Below are positions 1 through 8,955 of a stretch of DNA of 64,000 nucleotides, piece by piece. The stretch comes from Sphingomonas sp. Root720. GTDB lineage: Bacteria; Pseudomonadota; Alphaproteobacteria; Sphingomonadales; Sphingomonadaceae. The notes beneath the pieces were generated by a model. It did not search any database and had not been told where the DNA came from. It worked only from the letters and a program-made list of their open reading frames with translations. The translations under genes and the position numbers were made by a program. The stretch lies in the NCBI RefSeq assembly GCF_001428605.1, contig NZ_LMID01000011.1, forward strand, positions 248,001-312,000, in the 5' to 3' direction. Position 1 is the stretch's first letter. Each line of letters opens with the position of its first letter.

Positions 1-94
1 TTTCTCGCACGGGCTGAACGAGCGCGCGCCCGTCGCCAGCATCGATCCCGCGCTGCGGCTGATGAAGACGCTGATCGTCGACCTGTCGAGATAG
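1..94 (+). CDS. C-terminal end of an unidentified protein (partial)
   Basis: An open frame enters from the left edge and stops with TAG at 92-94. The 30 visible residues end in ALRLMKTLIVDLSR. No family can be recognised from so short a tail. It reads toward the helicase gene on the other strand, and a perfect GC-rich hairpin lies between the two stop codons, which fits the end of a real transcription unit. Confidence 0.5.
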   Translation, partial: FSHGLNERAPVASIDPALRLMKTLIVDLSR

Positions 95-102
95 GCCAGG
101 CA

Positions 103-124
103 CCCCGGGGGACGCCCCCCGGGG
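103..124. terminator. GC-rich hairpin between convergent genes
   Basis: A perfect 9-bp stem (CCCCGGGGG at 103-111 with CCCCCGGGG at 116-124) closes a 4-nt loop. It sits between two convergent stop codons and could serve both strands. There is no T-tract, so intrinsic termination is only likely, not shown. Confidence 0.5.
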
Positions 125-130
125 ACCGGA

Positions 131-1558
131 TCAGCCGAGAGTAACGTTCAGGAAGCTCGGCACCGGGCCGTTCCAGCCGTCATCGGGCTCGTCTTCGACA
201 AAGTCCCGACGCCGGTCGTCGCGGCGCGGCCGGCGGTCCTCGCGCTTTGCGTCACGCGGCGCGGGTACCTCGGCGCGGGGAGCGGCCTCCGCACGCGGAG
301 CCGCTTCCGTGCGCGGAGCGGCTTCGGCGCGGGAGGGCCGGGCCGCACGCGGCGCCGGCGCTTCGGCCTTCTTCTCGCGACGCTCGCCGCGGTCCCGGCG
401 CGGCTCGCGCTTGGGTTCGGCGGCCTCGGCCTGCTCGGCAGCCGCGGGCTTGCCGCGACGCGCGATCTTGTGGCCCTGGAGCTTCTCGATCGCCTCGATC
501 GCCTCGGCGTCCTCGGGGGTCACGAGAGTGATCGCGACGCCGCTCGCGCCGCCGCGGCCGGTGCGGCCGATGCGGTGGACATAGTCGTCGGGGTGCCAGG
601 GAACGTCGAAATTGATGACGTGGCTGACACCCTTGATGTCGAGGCCGCGCGCGGCGACGTCCGACGCCACCAGGATGTTGATCTCGCCGCCCTTGAAGCG
701 GTCGAGTTCGCGCAGCCGCTCGGGCTGCTCCATGTCGCCGTGGATCTGCCCGACCTTGAAACCGTATCGGCCCAGGCTCTGGGCCAGGTCGCGTACGGTC
801 GTCTTGCGGTTCGAGAAGATGATCGCGGTGGTTACGTCGGCGGACTGCAGCAGATCGCGCAGCGTGTCGCGCTTGCCGCGCGACGTCGTCTCGGCCAGCG
901 ACTGGTCGATCGACAGATTGGTGCTCGCCGGACGCGACACCTCGATCTGCTTCGGGTTCGACAGGAATTTGTCGGCAAGCTTCTTGATCGGCGCCGGCAT
1001 CGTCGCCGAGAAAAGCAACGTCTGCCGCTGCGCCGGCAATTTGGTGCAGATTTCCTCGATGTCGGGGATGAACCCCATGTCGAGCATCCGGTCCGCCTCG
1101 TCGATCACCAGCAGACCGCATCCGGTCAGCAGGATCTTGCCGCGCTGGAACAGGTCCATCAGGCGGCCAGGCGTCGCGATCAGCACGTCGACGCCCTTCT
1201 CGAGCGCCGCAATCTGATCGCTCATGTTCACACCGCCGATCAGGAGCGCCATGGTAAGCTTATGATACTTACCATATTTCTCGAAATTCTCGGCAACCTG
1301 TGCCGCGAGTTCGCGGGTCGGCTCGAGGATCAGCGACCGCGGCATCCGCGCCCGGCTGCGGCCATGCGCGAGGATATCGATCATCGGCAGTACGAAGCTG
1401 GCGGTCTTGCCAGTCCCGGTCTGGGCGATGCCGATCAGGTCCTTCATCATCAGGACGGGTGGGATCGCCTGTGCCTGGATCGGAGTCGGCTCGCTATAGC
1501 CGGCCTCCGTGACCGCACGGAGAAGTTCATCAGAAAGGCCGAGATCGGCAAAGGACAT
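131..1558 (-). CDS. rhlE: DEAD-box ATP-dependent RNA helicase, RhlE-like
   Basis: Unwinds RNA duplexes using ATP and probably acts in ribosome assembly or RNA turnover in the cytoplasm. The helicase core is complete: a Q motif (PTPIQAQAIP), Walker A AQTGTGKT, PTRELA, TPGRLMD, the DEAD box in VIDEADRMLDMGF, SAT in LFSATMP, ARGLDIKGV and HRIGRTGR. The last ~110 residues are a disordered Arg/Ala/Glu/Pro-rich tail with repeated AAPRAE units, as in many alphaproteobacterial RhlE proteins. The frame is open 21 codons further upstream, but MSFADLGLSDELL is the usual family N-terminus and has GGA 7 nt upstream, so this start is preferred (475 aa). It could be named as another DEAD paralogue of the RhlE/CsdA type. 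Confidence 0.93.
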   Translation of the reverse strand: MSFADLGLSDELLRAVTEAGYSEPTPIQAQAIPPVLMMKDLIGIAQTGTGKTASFVLPMIDILAHGRSRARMPRSLILEPTRELAAQVAENFEKYGKYHKLTMALLIGGVNMSDQIAALEKGVDVLIATPGRLMDLFQRGKILLTGCGLLVIDEADRMLDMGFIPDIEEICTKLPAQRQTLLFSATMPAPIKKLADKFLSNPKQIEVSRPASTNLSIDQSLAETTSRGKRDTLRDLLQSADVTTAIIFSNRKTTVRDLAQSLGRYGFKVGQIHGDMEQPERLRELDRFKGGEINILVASDVAARGLDIKGVSHVINFDVPWHPDDYVHRIGRTGRGGASGVAITLVTPEDAEAIEAIEKLQGHKIARRGKPAAAEQAEAAEPKREPRRDRGERREKKAEAPAPRAARPSRAEAAPRTEAAPRAEAAPRAEVPAPRDAKREDRRPRRDDRRRDFVEDEPDDGWNGPVPSFLNVTLG

Positions 1559-1653
1559 GAAGTTATCCGGAAAAGGACGGCGAAGAGCGCCGCGCCGTGG
1601 CGCGATTGACCTTCCAGCCATGCTTTGTCAAGGAAATTAGGGGTCGAACGCCC

Positions 1654-2106
1654 TCAATCGTCGAGACGCAGCTTGCGGAAACGCTCGATCTCGCACTGGC
1701 CGCCGGAGCGTGTGCGGATCACGTCGCGGTCGGCGCAGATGTTCCCATCGTCGGTCGGCAGGATATAGAAACCCGAATAATAGTCGAGAGCCGGACAGTT
1801 CGACGAAAATTGGGCCCGCAGCCGCTGCCCGCCCTTGAGCACGAGGTCGATCGCATCGTCGGCGACGACGGCGGCACCGGCGATCGCGCTCATCGCCACG
1901 CATTTGGGACCCTTCTTCGTCTTCCAGCGCAGCGGTTTGGCCGGTATGCGGCGCGGGACGCGGACGATCAGCGATTGTTCGACGGTAACCTGGGCGACCC
2001 GCACCGGGCGCGGATCGGCCGCAGCCGGTATCGCCAGTCCCAGACCCGCGATGACCATGGGCAGCCTCCCGGCACACAGCAGTCGCGGCAAGCGGCCAGG
2101 CATCAC
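1654..2106 (-). CDS. Secreted hypothetical protein
   Basis: A 150-aa protein of unknown function. A hydrophobic stretch (about residues 17-30, MVIAGLGLAIPAAA) followed by a small-residue site looks like a signal peptide, so the mature part is probably periplasmic. Translation may start at Met1, Met2 or Met17. The mature part contains three cysteines besides one in the leader region (KCVAM, NCPAL, QCEIE) and a segment YYSGFYILPTDDGNICADRD that reads like a structured domain. It lies upstream of the helicase on the same strand with a 95-bp gap, and its 5' end faces the FAD dehydrogenase gene. No named family was recognised. Confidence 0.65.
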   Translation of the reverse strand: MMPGRLPRLLCAGRLPMVIAGLGLAIPAAADPRPVRVAQVTVEQSLIVRVPRRIPAKPLRWKTKKGPKCVAMSAIAGAAVVADDAIDLVLKGGQRLRAQFSSNCPALDYYSGFYILPTDDGNICADRDVIRTRSGGQCEIERFRKLRLDD

Positions 2107-2273
2107 GTTGGAAAATCCACCCTTTCGAGGTTTCGCGCTTATGCGCGATAACCCTTAACTCGTTCGATCCTCTACGCAATCGCTTGAACCGTGGATGAAC
2201 TGATAGGCAAGCTGATATGCGCGGACGGATTGACTGGCAAATCGCGCGAAGCCTGCATTATGTTCCCTGGATC

Positions 2274-3731
2274 ATGTCCGGCCTCCATCGTCCCGACCCG
2301 TCGCTTCTCGCCCGACTAGCCGCCCTGCTGGGGCCGCAGGGCTTCGTTACCGATCCCGACCTGGTGACGCCGTGGCTCACCGACTGGCGCGAGCGCTATC
2401 GCGGCGAGACCGCGGCGTTGCTGGCCCCCGCCTCGACCGAACAGGTGGTGGAGATCGTCCGCCTCGCGGCTGCGGCACGGGTCGCGCTGGTGCCGCAGGG
2501 CGGCAACACCGGCACCGTCGGCGGGGCGACGCCTCCGCCGGACGGGTCCGCGCTGCTGCTGTCGCTGCGGCGGATGAACCGGATCCGATCGATCTCGGCC
2601 GACGATAATGCCGTGATCGCCGAAGCGGGCGTCATCCTGTCCGACCTGCACGACGCCGCCGCCGTTGTCGGCCGGCGCTTTCCGCTGTCGCTCGCCGCCA
2701 AGGGATCGGCGACGATCGGCGGCCTGGTCTCGACCAATGCCGGCGGCACGCAGGTGCTGCGCTTCGGGCCAATGCGCGCGCTGGTGCTGGGGATCGAGGC
2801 GGTGATGCCCGACGGATCGCTGTTCGACGGGCTCGCTACCCTTCGCAAGGACAACCGCGGCTATGATCTGCGACAGTTGCTGACCGGCGCCGAGGGGACG
2901 CTCGGCGTCGTCACCGCGGCCGCGCTGCGCCTCGTGCCCGCCGCGGCGACACGCGCGGTCGCCTGGGTGGGGGTGCGGGACCCGCAGGCGGCGCTCACCC
3001 TGCTCCGCCGGCTGGAGGAACGGACCGGCGAAGCGGTCGAAAGCTTCGAACTGGTGCCGGCCGATGCGCTCGCGCTGGTCCTGCGCAACATCGCCGGCGT
3101 GCGGGCGCCGCTGTCCGAAGCCTGCCCCTGGAACGTGCTGATCGAAGCGGTCGGCGGTGCCGGCGGCTTGGACCCGAAGGACATGGTCGAACAGACGCTC
3201 GCCACGGCGATCGAGGACGGCCTGGTCGTCGACGCGACGATCGCGGCCAGCGAGACGCAGGCCGCGGCCCTGTGGATGCTGCGCGAATCGATCTCCGAGG
3301 CCGAGAAGATCGATGGGCCATCGCTCAAGCACGACATCTCGGTCCCCGTATCGGAGATGCCCGCCTTCCTCGAGCGCGAGCGCGGCCGGATCGAGTCGCG
3401 CTTCGCGGGGTCGCGGATCATCGCTTTCGGCCATCTCGGCGACGGCAACATCCATTTCAACCTGCTGCCCCCCGAGGACGCCCCGCGTCGGGCCTGGATC
3501 GCCGAGCATGGCGCCGCGGCGAGCGCGATGATCCATGACCTGGTGGCGGGAGTCGGCGGTTCGCTCTCGGCGGAACATGGCATCGGTCAGGCCAAGCTCG
3601 ACGAATTCGCGCGGCTCACCGATCCGGTCCGTCTCCACGCACTCCGCGCGATCAAGCTCGCGCTCGATCCGCTGGGCATCATGAACCCCGGAAAGCTTGT
3701 TCCGCTTGCTTCCGGGCCCGAGGGCCAATAG
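2274..3731 (+). CDS. FAD-linked 2-hydroxyacid dehydrogenase (D-lactate / D-2-hydroxyglutarate type)
   Basis: Oxidises a D-2-hydroxyacid to the 2-oxoacid with FAD, passing electrons onward to the respiratory chain or an electron carrier. Residues ~40-180 form the PP-loop FAD-binding domain (VPQGGNTGTVGG, then TNAGGTQVLRFG and LLTGAEGTLGVVT). The C-terminal part is the FAD-oxidase C domain with the active-site signature FGHLGDGNIHFN and SAEHGIGQAK near the end. These last motifs are shared by D-lactate dehydrogenase, GlcD and D-2-hydroxyglutarate dehydrogenase, so the substrate cannot be fixed. The frame is open 19 codons upstream, but MSGLHRPDP at 2274 matches family length (485 aa). SapC follows 63 bp downstream. 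Confidence 0.88.
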   Translation: MSGLHRPDPSLLARLAALLGPQGFVTDPDLVTPWLTDWRERYRGETAALLAPASTEQVVEIVRLAAAARVALVPQGGNTGTVGGATPPPDGSALLLSLRRMNRIRSISADDNAVIAEAGVILSDLHDAAAVVGRRFPLSLAAKGSATIGGLVSTNAGGTQVLRFGPMRALVLGIEAVMPDGSLFDGLATLRKDNRGYDLRQLLTGAEGTLGVVTAAALRLVPAAATRAVAWVGVRDPQAALTLLRRLEERTGEAVESFELVPADALALVLRNIAGVRAPLSEACPWNVLIEAVGGAGGLDPKDMVEQTLATAIEDGLVVDATIAASETQAAALWMLRESISEAEKIDGPSLKHDISVPVSEMPAFLERERGRIESRFAGSRIIAFGHLGDGNIHFNLLPPEDAPRRAWIAEHGAAASAMIHDLVAGVGGSLSAEHGIGQAKLDEFARLTDPVRLHALRAIKLALDPLGIMNPGKLVPLASGPEGQ

Positions 3732-3794
3732 ACGGCGGCGGCATCCTTCGGCCGTCGTCCGAAGACGACACCGATATTCTTCAGGAGATTTTCG

Positions 3795-4574
3795 ATGGCG
3801 AGCGCCCCGGCAAACGCCCTGCCCCTCTTCTACAACGACCTGCAGCCGCTTTCGAGCCAGCTCCACGCCACCTGGAAGGCCAAGACGCTCGACAGCGCCG
3901 AGTTCTTCAGCACGGCGCATGCCGTGCCGCTCACGGTCGAGGAGTTCATTCCGGCGCAGCGCAACTATCCGATCGTCTTTTCGACCGGCCCCGACCCGGT
4001 GCCGCTCGCGCTGTTCGGCCTGAACGAGGGCGTGAACGTCTTCACCGACGAGAAGGGCCAGCCGACGCGGGATCTCTATGTCCCGGCCTATGTCCGCCGC
4101 TACCCGTTCATGCTCGCGCGGCTGCGTCCGGACAGCGAGGATCTTTCGCTCTGCTTCGACAGCACCGCGGGCCTGCTCGGCGAGTTCGACGAGGGCGCGC
4201 CGCTGTTCGACGGCAGCGAGCCCACCGACGCGGTCAAGAACACCCTCGCCTTCTGCGAGCAGTTCGAGCAGGCGGGCATGCGCACCGGCATGTTCGTGCA
4301 GGAGCTCGTCCAGAACAAGCTGCTGATCGACGGCGAAGTGACGATCGAGCCCGATGGCGGCGGCCAGCCCTTCGTCTATCGCGGCTTCCAGATCGTGTCC
4401 GAGGAGAAGCTGAAGGAACTGCGCGGCGACGTGCTGCGCAAGATGGTCCAGAGCGGCCTGCTGCCGCTTATCTATGCCCATCTGTTCTCGCTGTCGCTGA
4501 TTCGCGACGTGTTCTCGCTGCAGATGCAGCAGGGCAAGGCCCCGGCCATGCCCGCCCCGGCGGTCCCCGCCTGA
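3795..4574 (+). CDS. SapC family protein
   Basis: A 259-aa protein of the SapC family (PF07277 type), named after a surface-layer-linked Campylobacter protein and common in sphingomonads and caulobacters, where its molecular role is unproven. Recognised from the segments HAVPLTVEEFIPAQRNYPIVF, FGLNEGVNVFTD, YVPAYVRRYPFML and the C-terminal RGFQIVSEEKLKEL. It has no signal peptide. An AGGAG ribosome site at 3781-3785 region sits 8 nt before the ATG. It has its own strong hairpin terminator just downstream, so it is probably a single gene or the end of a short operon with the dehydrogenase. Confidence 0.9.
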   Translation: MASAPANALPLFYNDLQPLSSQLHATWKAKTLDSAEFFSTAHAVPLTVEEFIPAQRNYPIVFSTGPDPVPLALFGLNEGVNVFTDEKGQPTRDLYVPAYVRRYPFMLARLRPDSEDLSLCFDSTAGLLGEFDEGAPLFDGSEPTDAVKNTLAFCEQFEQAGMRTGMFVQELVQNKLLIDGEVTIEPDGGGQPFVYRGFQIVSEEKLKELRGDVLRKMVQSGLLPLIYAHLFSLSLIRDVFSLQMQQGKAPAMPAPAVPA

Positions 4575-4584
4575 ACCCGCCATC

Positions 4585-4613
4585 GGGATGGAAGCGCCGG
4601 GCGCTTCCATCCC
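4585..4613 (+). terminator. Terminator hairpin after SapC gene
   Basis: A perfect 13-bp stem (4585-4597 with 4601-4613) encloses a 3-nt loop CGG, starting 10 bp after the stop codon. The T-tract is absent, but stem strength and position argue for a terminator or 3'-end stabiliser. Confidence 0.7.
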
Positions 4614-4752
4614 GGGCCGGATGCCCCGTTCCGCGGCGGAAAGCTGCGCGCCGGGCCCCTGTCCCGTCGAGCCGGACACGCTCCGCGCTCCGGGATCTTC
4701 AGCACAAAGCTACGACAAGATAAGGAATTTTCCCGAGGAGGGAGAACTATCC

Positions 4753-4781
4753 TTGAAACATCCGAACAAGCCGCCTATCTT
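4753..4781 (+). promoter_or_regulatory. Sigma-70-like promoter of the small RNA
   Basis: TTGAAA at 4753-4758 and TATCTT at 4776-4781 are separated by exactly 17 bp. The predicted start, about 7 nt downstream, is near 4788 and leads directly into the hairpin-rich RNA that ends in an intrinsic terminator. Confidence 0.6.
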
Positions 4782-4787
4782 CTTGAA

Positions 4788-4896
4788 GTGCGGTGGTCGT
4801 GCCCCCCTTTCGCGGCCCCGTACGGCGCATCCTCCGGGATGCGTTCCTCCCTGAACCTTGGCCACCTCGTGCGTTAGCACGGGGTGGTTCTTTTTT
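4788..4896 (+). ncRNA. Candidate trans-acting small RNA, ~109 nt
   Basis: A stand-alone transcription unit in a gap between SapC and the amidohydrolase. It has a well-spaced promoter, a stem-loop at 4826-4843 (CGCATCC / GGATGCG with loop TCCG), a presumably single-stranded stretch TTCCTCCCTGAACCTT at 4844-4859, and an intrinsic terminator at 4862-4896. The CCUCC runs (4831-4835 and 4846-4850) are complementary to Shine-Dalgarno sequences, a pattern known from alphaproteobacterial sRNAs. From memory the 3' part resembles the suhB/mmgR (alpha-r8) RNA group, but this was not checked. It lacks the hallmarks of SRP RNA, and its neighbours are not those usual for 6S RNA. No convincing protein-coding frame is present. 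Confidence 0.7.
4862..4896 (+). terminator. Intrinsic terminator of the small RNA
   Basis: An 11-bp stem (CCACCTCGTGC 4862-4872 with GCACGGGGTGG 4877-4887, one G-U pair), a GTTA loop and a T-rich run TTCTTTTTT at 4888-4896. This is one of the most canonical Rho-independent terminators in the window. Confidence 0.85.
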
Positions 4897-4967
4897 GGGC
4901 GGACTTCGGGAGCGGCGATTCAGCGACGCGATTCGCCCGTCATCGACCTTTCCGGACGGTTGCGTCC

Positions 4968-5840
4968 TTATTCGGCTGCGATCGGCATATCCGGGCTGAA
5001 CGACGCCTCCAGCGCCGCGACGATCGCCGCCAGCAACCGCCCGCATCCCTCGATCTGCGCCGTCGGTGCATCGAGCGCGGCATCGAGATAGAGCGACCTG
5101 TCATATTCGATCTGGATGGCGTGGACCTGCCGGCGAGGCCGGCCGTGGCGATCGATGGTGTAGCCGCCCGCATAGGGATGGTTGCGTGCCGCCCGCAGCC
5201 CCACCCCGTCGATCACCGCCATGACGAGGTCGACGGCCGCCGCTGAGGCCCCCGCCCCGAAGCGGTCGCCGATCACGATCCGCACTGGGCCACCTGCCTG
5301 CCGCACCGGCAGCGGCGGCATCGAATGGCAATCGATCAGCACCGCCGTACCGAACTGACGGCGGGTCTCCTCGATCCGTTCGGCGATCGCGCGATGATAG
5401 GGTTCGTGGACCTCGGCGATGAGCCGCGCAGCATCGTCCGCCGTCATCCGGGCACGCCACAGTTCGCCGCAGGAGGGCAGCCGGCGCGGGAACAGGCCGA
5501 GGCCGGCGCGGACCTTGCCGCTCATCACCAGCCCGCCGGTGTCTCCGCCGCTGCCGATGCCGCCGTCGATCATCGCCGGGTCGATCTCGCGCGGATCGCG
5601 GTTCAGGTCGATCGCCGCGCGCGCGACATGCGCGACGATCGCGGTCGCGCCCGCAGCCACGGCCTGGTCGACGAGCCGGTCGGCATGGCGATCCTCCAGC
5701 GCGCGCAGGCGATCCATCGGTACCCGCGCCCGCGCCATCACCGCCTCGGGATAGCCGCGGCCGGCGTGGGGCACCGCGAGCAGTACCGGCGAACGCGGTA
5801 TCGCGGGGCCAAGGATGGTGAAAGCGGGTTCGGAGGCCAT
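4968..5840 (-). CDS. N-formylglutamate amidohydrolase family protein
   Basis: A 290-aa member of the N-formylglutamate amidohydrolase (HutG-like) family, a zinc hydrolase that releases formate from N-formyl amino acids in histidine breakdown or related reactions. Family landmarks are VPHAGRGYP near the N-terminus, the acidic AAIDLNRDPREIDP, IDCHSMPPLP and RNHPYAGGYT. No other hut genes are nearby, so the true substrate may differ. The open frame runs 45 codons further upstream, but MASEPAFTILGP at 5840 gives the usual N-terminus with GGA 8 nt upstream. It is divergent from cpdR with a ~165-bp shared upstream region. Confidence 0.85.
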   Translation of the reverse strand: MASEPAFTILGPAIPRSPVLLAVPHAGRGYPEAVMARARVPMDRLRALEDRHADRLVDQAVAAGATAIVAHVARAAIDLNRDPREIDPAMIDGGIGSGGDTGGLVMSGKVRAGLGLFPRRLPSCGELWRARMTADDAARLIAEVHEPYHRAIAERIEETRRQFGTAVLIDCHSMPPLPVRQAGGPVRIVIGDRFGAGASAAAVDLVMAVIDGVGLRAARNHPYAGGYTIDRHGRPRRQVHAIQIEYDRSLYLDAALDAPTAQIEGCGRLLAAIVAALEASFSPDMPIAAE

Positions 5841-6004
5841 CGCCGTCCGTGCTAGGCAGGTGCGGCACGGCGCGCAACCGGCGCTTTTCCGCCGCCGACC
5901 GCCAAAGGTCGAATTTTCGAGCCGGCTGGAATTTATTAAGGGATTATAGCATAAGGACAGGCGCTTGTCCGGCATGTGGCCGGCCGCGGAGTGCGATCGG
6001 GGTC

Positions 6005-6379
6005 ATGATCCGAATATTGCTGGCTGAAGATGACGATTCGATGCGCGAATATCTGGCCCGCGCCCTCGAGCGGTCGGGCTATGCCGTCACCAGCGTCGAT
6101 CGCGGTACCGCCGCGCTGCCGCTGATCGAGAAGGACAGCTTCGATCTGCTGCTGACCGACATCGTCATGCCGGAAATGGACGGCATCGAACTGGCGCAAC
6201 GCGCCAACGTCATCGCTCCCAACATGCGCGTCATGTTCATCACCGGCTTCGCCGCGGTCACGCTGAAGTCCGGTGCGACACCGCCCGATGCCAAGGTCCT
6301 GTCCAAGCCTTTCCACCTGCGCGACCTGGTCATGGAGGTCGATCGCATGTTCCTGGTGGGCAGCGCTTCGGGCCTTTGA
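6005..6379 (+). CDS. cpdR: Single-domain response regulator, CpdR-like
   Basis: A 124-aa receiver-only protein. In Caulobacter, CpdR is phosphorylated through CckA-ChpT and, when unphosphorylated, primes ClpXP to degrade cell-cycle proteins. The sequence shows the acidic pair in LLAEDDD (D9, D10), the phosphoacceptor D52 in LLTDIVMPEMDG, the switch Thr in FITGFA and the Lys in LSKPFHLRDL, with the long MPEMDGIELA stretch typical of CpdR. The open frame extends 52 codons upstream, but MIRILLAEDD is the family N-terminus. The partner clpA lies 6 kb away, though the known CpdR partner is ClpX. Identification as CpdR rather than another short receiver is likely but inferred. Confidence 0.85.
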   Translation: MIRILLAEDDDSMREYLARALERSGYAVTSVDRGTAALPLIEKDSFDLLLTDIVMPEMDGIELAQRANVIAPNMRVMFITGFAAVTLKSGATPPDAKVLSKPFHLRDLVMEVDRMFLVGSASGL

Positions 6380-6400
6380 AGAAAAAGCGCTCCCACGGGG

Positions 6401-6429
6401 TTGCGCACCCCGGATGCCTCGGCTAGGGA
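6401..6429 (+). promoter_or_regulatory. Candidate promoter of tRNA-Val
   Basis: TTGCGC (6401-6406) and TAGGGA (6424-6429) with a 17-bp spacer. A start about 7 nt downstream lies only a few bases before the tRNA 5' end at 6440. The same TTGC--/TAGGG- pattern recurs before acpP. Confidence 0.5.
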
Positions 6430-6439
6430 GCCCCCCGTT

Positions 6440-6514
6440 GGGCGTGTAGCTCAGTGGTAGAGCACTGTGTTGACATCGCAGGGGTCGCAAGTTCAATCCT
6501 TGCCACGCCCACCA
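6440..6514 (+). tRNA. tRNA-Val (anticodon GAC)
   Basis: A full cloverleaf folds: acceptor GGGCGTG (6440-6446) with CACGCCC (6504-6510), D arm GCTC/GAGC, anticodon stem CTGTG/CGCAG around the loop TTGACAT with anticodon GAC at 6472-6474, a 5-nt variable loop, and T arm GCAAG/CTTGC with loop TTCAATC. The CCA end is encoded (6512-6514). It reads valine codons GUC and GUU. It is followed at once by an intrinsic terminator, so it is transcribed alone. Confidence 0.97.
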
Positions 6515-6519
6515 CTAAA

Positions 6520-6552
6520 CCCCAGCAAGTCATTCGACTTGCTGGGGTTTTT
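6520..6552 (+). terminator. Intrinsic terminator of tRNA-Val
   Basis: A perfect 12-bp stem (CCCCAGCAAGTC 6520-6531 with GACTTGCTGGGG 6536-6547), loop ATTC, and a TTTTT run at 6548-6552. Confidence 0.9.
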
Positions 6553-6622
6553 GATTCTGGTCCTGGCGATCCGATCATCCCCGCTCACGCCCCTTCCGCG
6601 CGCTCCTGGCGGCAGGTGCTGC

Positions 6623-7774
<1,152 letters not shown>

Positions 7775-7839
7775 TTAAAGGGACTGCCCGTCACTGCCAA
7801 GGCTTGCACCGCGTTTCGCGCTCGGGCAGGTCATCCGCC

Positions 7840-8595
7840 ATGCATCTCGGGCCCGAAATCTACGCGCTGCTCACATTGGTTGCGTTCGTGGCCGGCTTCA
7901 TCGACGCCATCGCCGGGGGCGGCGGGCTGCTCACCGTCCCCGCCATGCTCGCCGCCGGCGTACCGCCGATCGCCACCCTGGCCACCAACAAGCTTCAGTC
8001 GAGCTTCAGCTCGGCCACCGCGACGATCAACTTCAGCCGCAAGGGCATGATCGATTGGCGGACCTATTGGCCGCAGGTCGTTGTCATCCTCATCCTAGCC
8101 GGACTGGGCGCCTGGATCGTCCAGTCGATCACGACCGACGTGCTCAAGCTGATCGTGCCCGTGCTGCTCGTGGCGGTCGCCGCCTATGTACTGCTCAGCC
8201 CGCGCATGTCGGACGAGGACGTCCACCACCGCGTCGGGACGCGCGGCTATCTGCCGGTCGGCGGTGCGATTGGATTCTATGACGGCTTCTTCGGGCCGGG
8301 CACGGGCAGTTTCTTCGCGACCAGCCTCGTCTCGCTGCGCGGCATGGGGCTTATCCGCGCGACGGCCCACACCAAGGCGTTCAACTTCGCGAGCAACTTC
8401 GGTAGCTTGATCGTGTTTCTTTCCACGGGACATGCGATGATCCTGCTGGGCTTGTGCATGGCGGTCGGCGCAGCGTCGGGCGCCTGGACCGGCTCGCATA
8501 CCGCCATCCGCTTCGGCGCGAAGGTGATCCGCCCGGTGCTGGTGACGATCTGCCTCGCACTTACCGTAAAGCTGCTCTGGGACGCGCTGACCTAG
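7840..8595 (+). CDS. TauE/SafE family sulfite/anion exporter-like membrane protein
   Basis: A 251-aa inner-membrane permease of the TauE/SafE (PF01925) family, thought to move sulfur- or carboxylate-containing anions. Hydrophobic segments alternate through the whole length, with the two family repeats visible as FIDAIAGGGGLLTVPAMLAAG near the N-terminus and GFYDGFFGPGTGSFFA in the middle. ATNKLQSSFSSATATINF after the first repeat is also typical. The frame opens 12 codons earlier, but MHLGPEIYALLTL places the first membrane helix correctly. The substrate cannot be told from context. Confidence 0.9.
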   Translation: MHLGPEIYALLTLVAFVAGFIDAIAGGGGLLTVPAMLAAGVPPIATLATNKLQSSFSSATATINFSRKGMIDWRTYWPQVVVILILAGLGAWIVQSITTDVLKLIVPVLLVAVAAYVLLSPRMSDEDVHHRVGTRGYLPVGGAIGFYDGFFGPGTGSFFATSLVSLRGMGLIRATAHTKAFNFASNFGSLIVFLSTGHAMILLGLCMAVGAASGAWTGSHTAIRFGAKVIRPVLVTICLALTVKLLWDALT

Positions 8596-8768
8596 CCCGA
8601 TCATCGGCCCAGCCGTGGCGGAGGGGATTCCCCCCGCGACGCCGATCGAATATGAGGGGGAAACCGACCGGGCCGTTCGCAACCGCACCGGAACGACTTT
8701 GCCGGGACCCTCTTGCCTTTCCGGGCCGTTGGAGCTCAGGACAGGCCGACACGCAGGAGAGAGTGACG

Positions 8769-8945
8769 TTGAGCGACGACAGCACCCCGCCGGACAGCAA
8801 GCCCGCGTCGAAGAAGAAGGGCATCCAGGCGCCCAGGATCACCAAGAAGACCGCCGTGGTCGGCGCCGCGATCGGCATCGGATCGGCGGCGATCGTCGCC
8901 GCGCTGCTCTACACCAACCGCGACACCAGCGGCGGCAAGAGCTGA
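8769..8945 (+). CDS. Small single-pass membrane protein, 58 aa
   Basis: A short gene with a TTG start at 8769, placed 9 nt after AGGAG (8755-8759). A GTG at 8763 is also in frame but only 3 nt from the ribosome site. The product has a hydrophilic Ser/Asp/Lys-rich N-terminus (residues 1-27) and one hydrophobic, Ala/Gly/Ile-rich helix (VVGAAIGIGSAAIVAALLY, about 30-48), then a short polar tail. It resembles the tiny one-helix proteins often annotated as hypothetical in sphingomonads. It is 10 bp ahead of the DUF488 gene and probably cotranscribed with it. Confidence 0.6.
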   Translation: MSDDSTPPDSKPASKKKGIQAPRITKKTAVVGAAIGIGSAAIVAALLYTNRDTSGGKS

Positions 8946-8955
8946 GCGGGCGCCC

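Noticed and set aside
2316-4679. Very long minus-strand open frame (787 codons) over the FAD dehydrogenase and SapC genes
   Set aside because: It is an antisense frame kept open by high-GC codon bias. The plus-strand genes have clear families and ribosome sites, while the translated antisense is low-complexity Arg/Ala/Gly-rich.
4788-4896. SRP RNA or 6S RNA as identity of the small RNA
   Set aside because: SRP RNA requires the GGAAGG-type tetraloop domain, which is absent. 6S RNA would be expected with a large central bubble and usually beside zapA; neither is seen.
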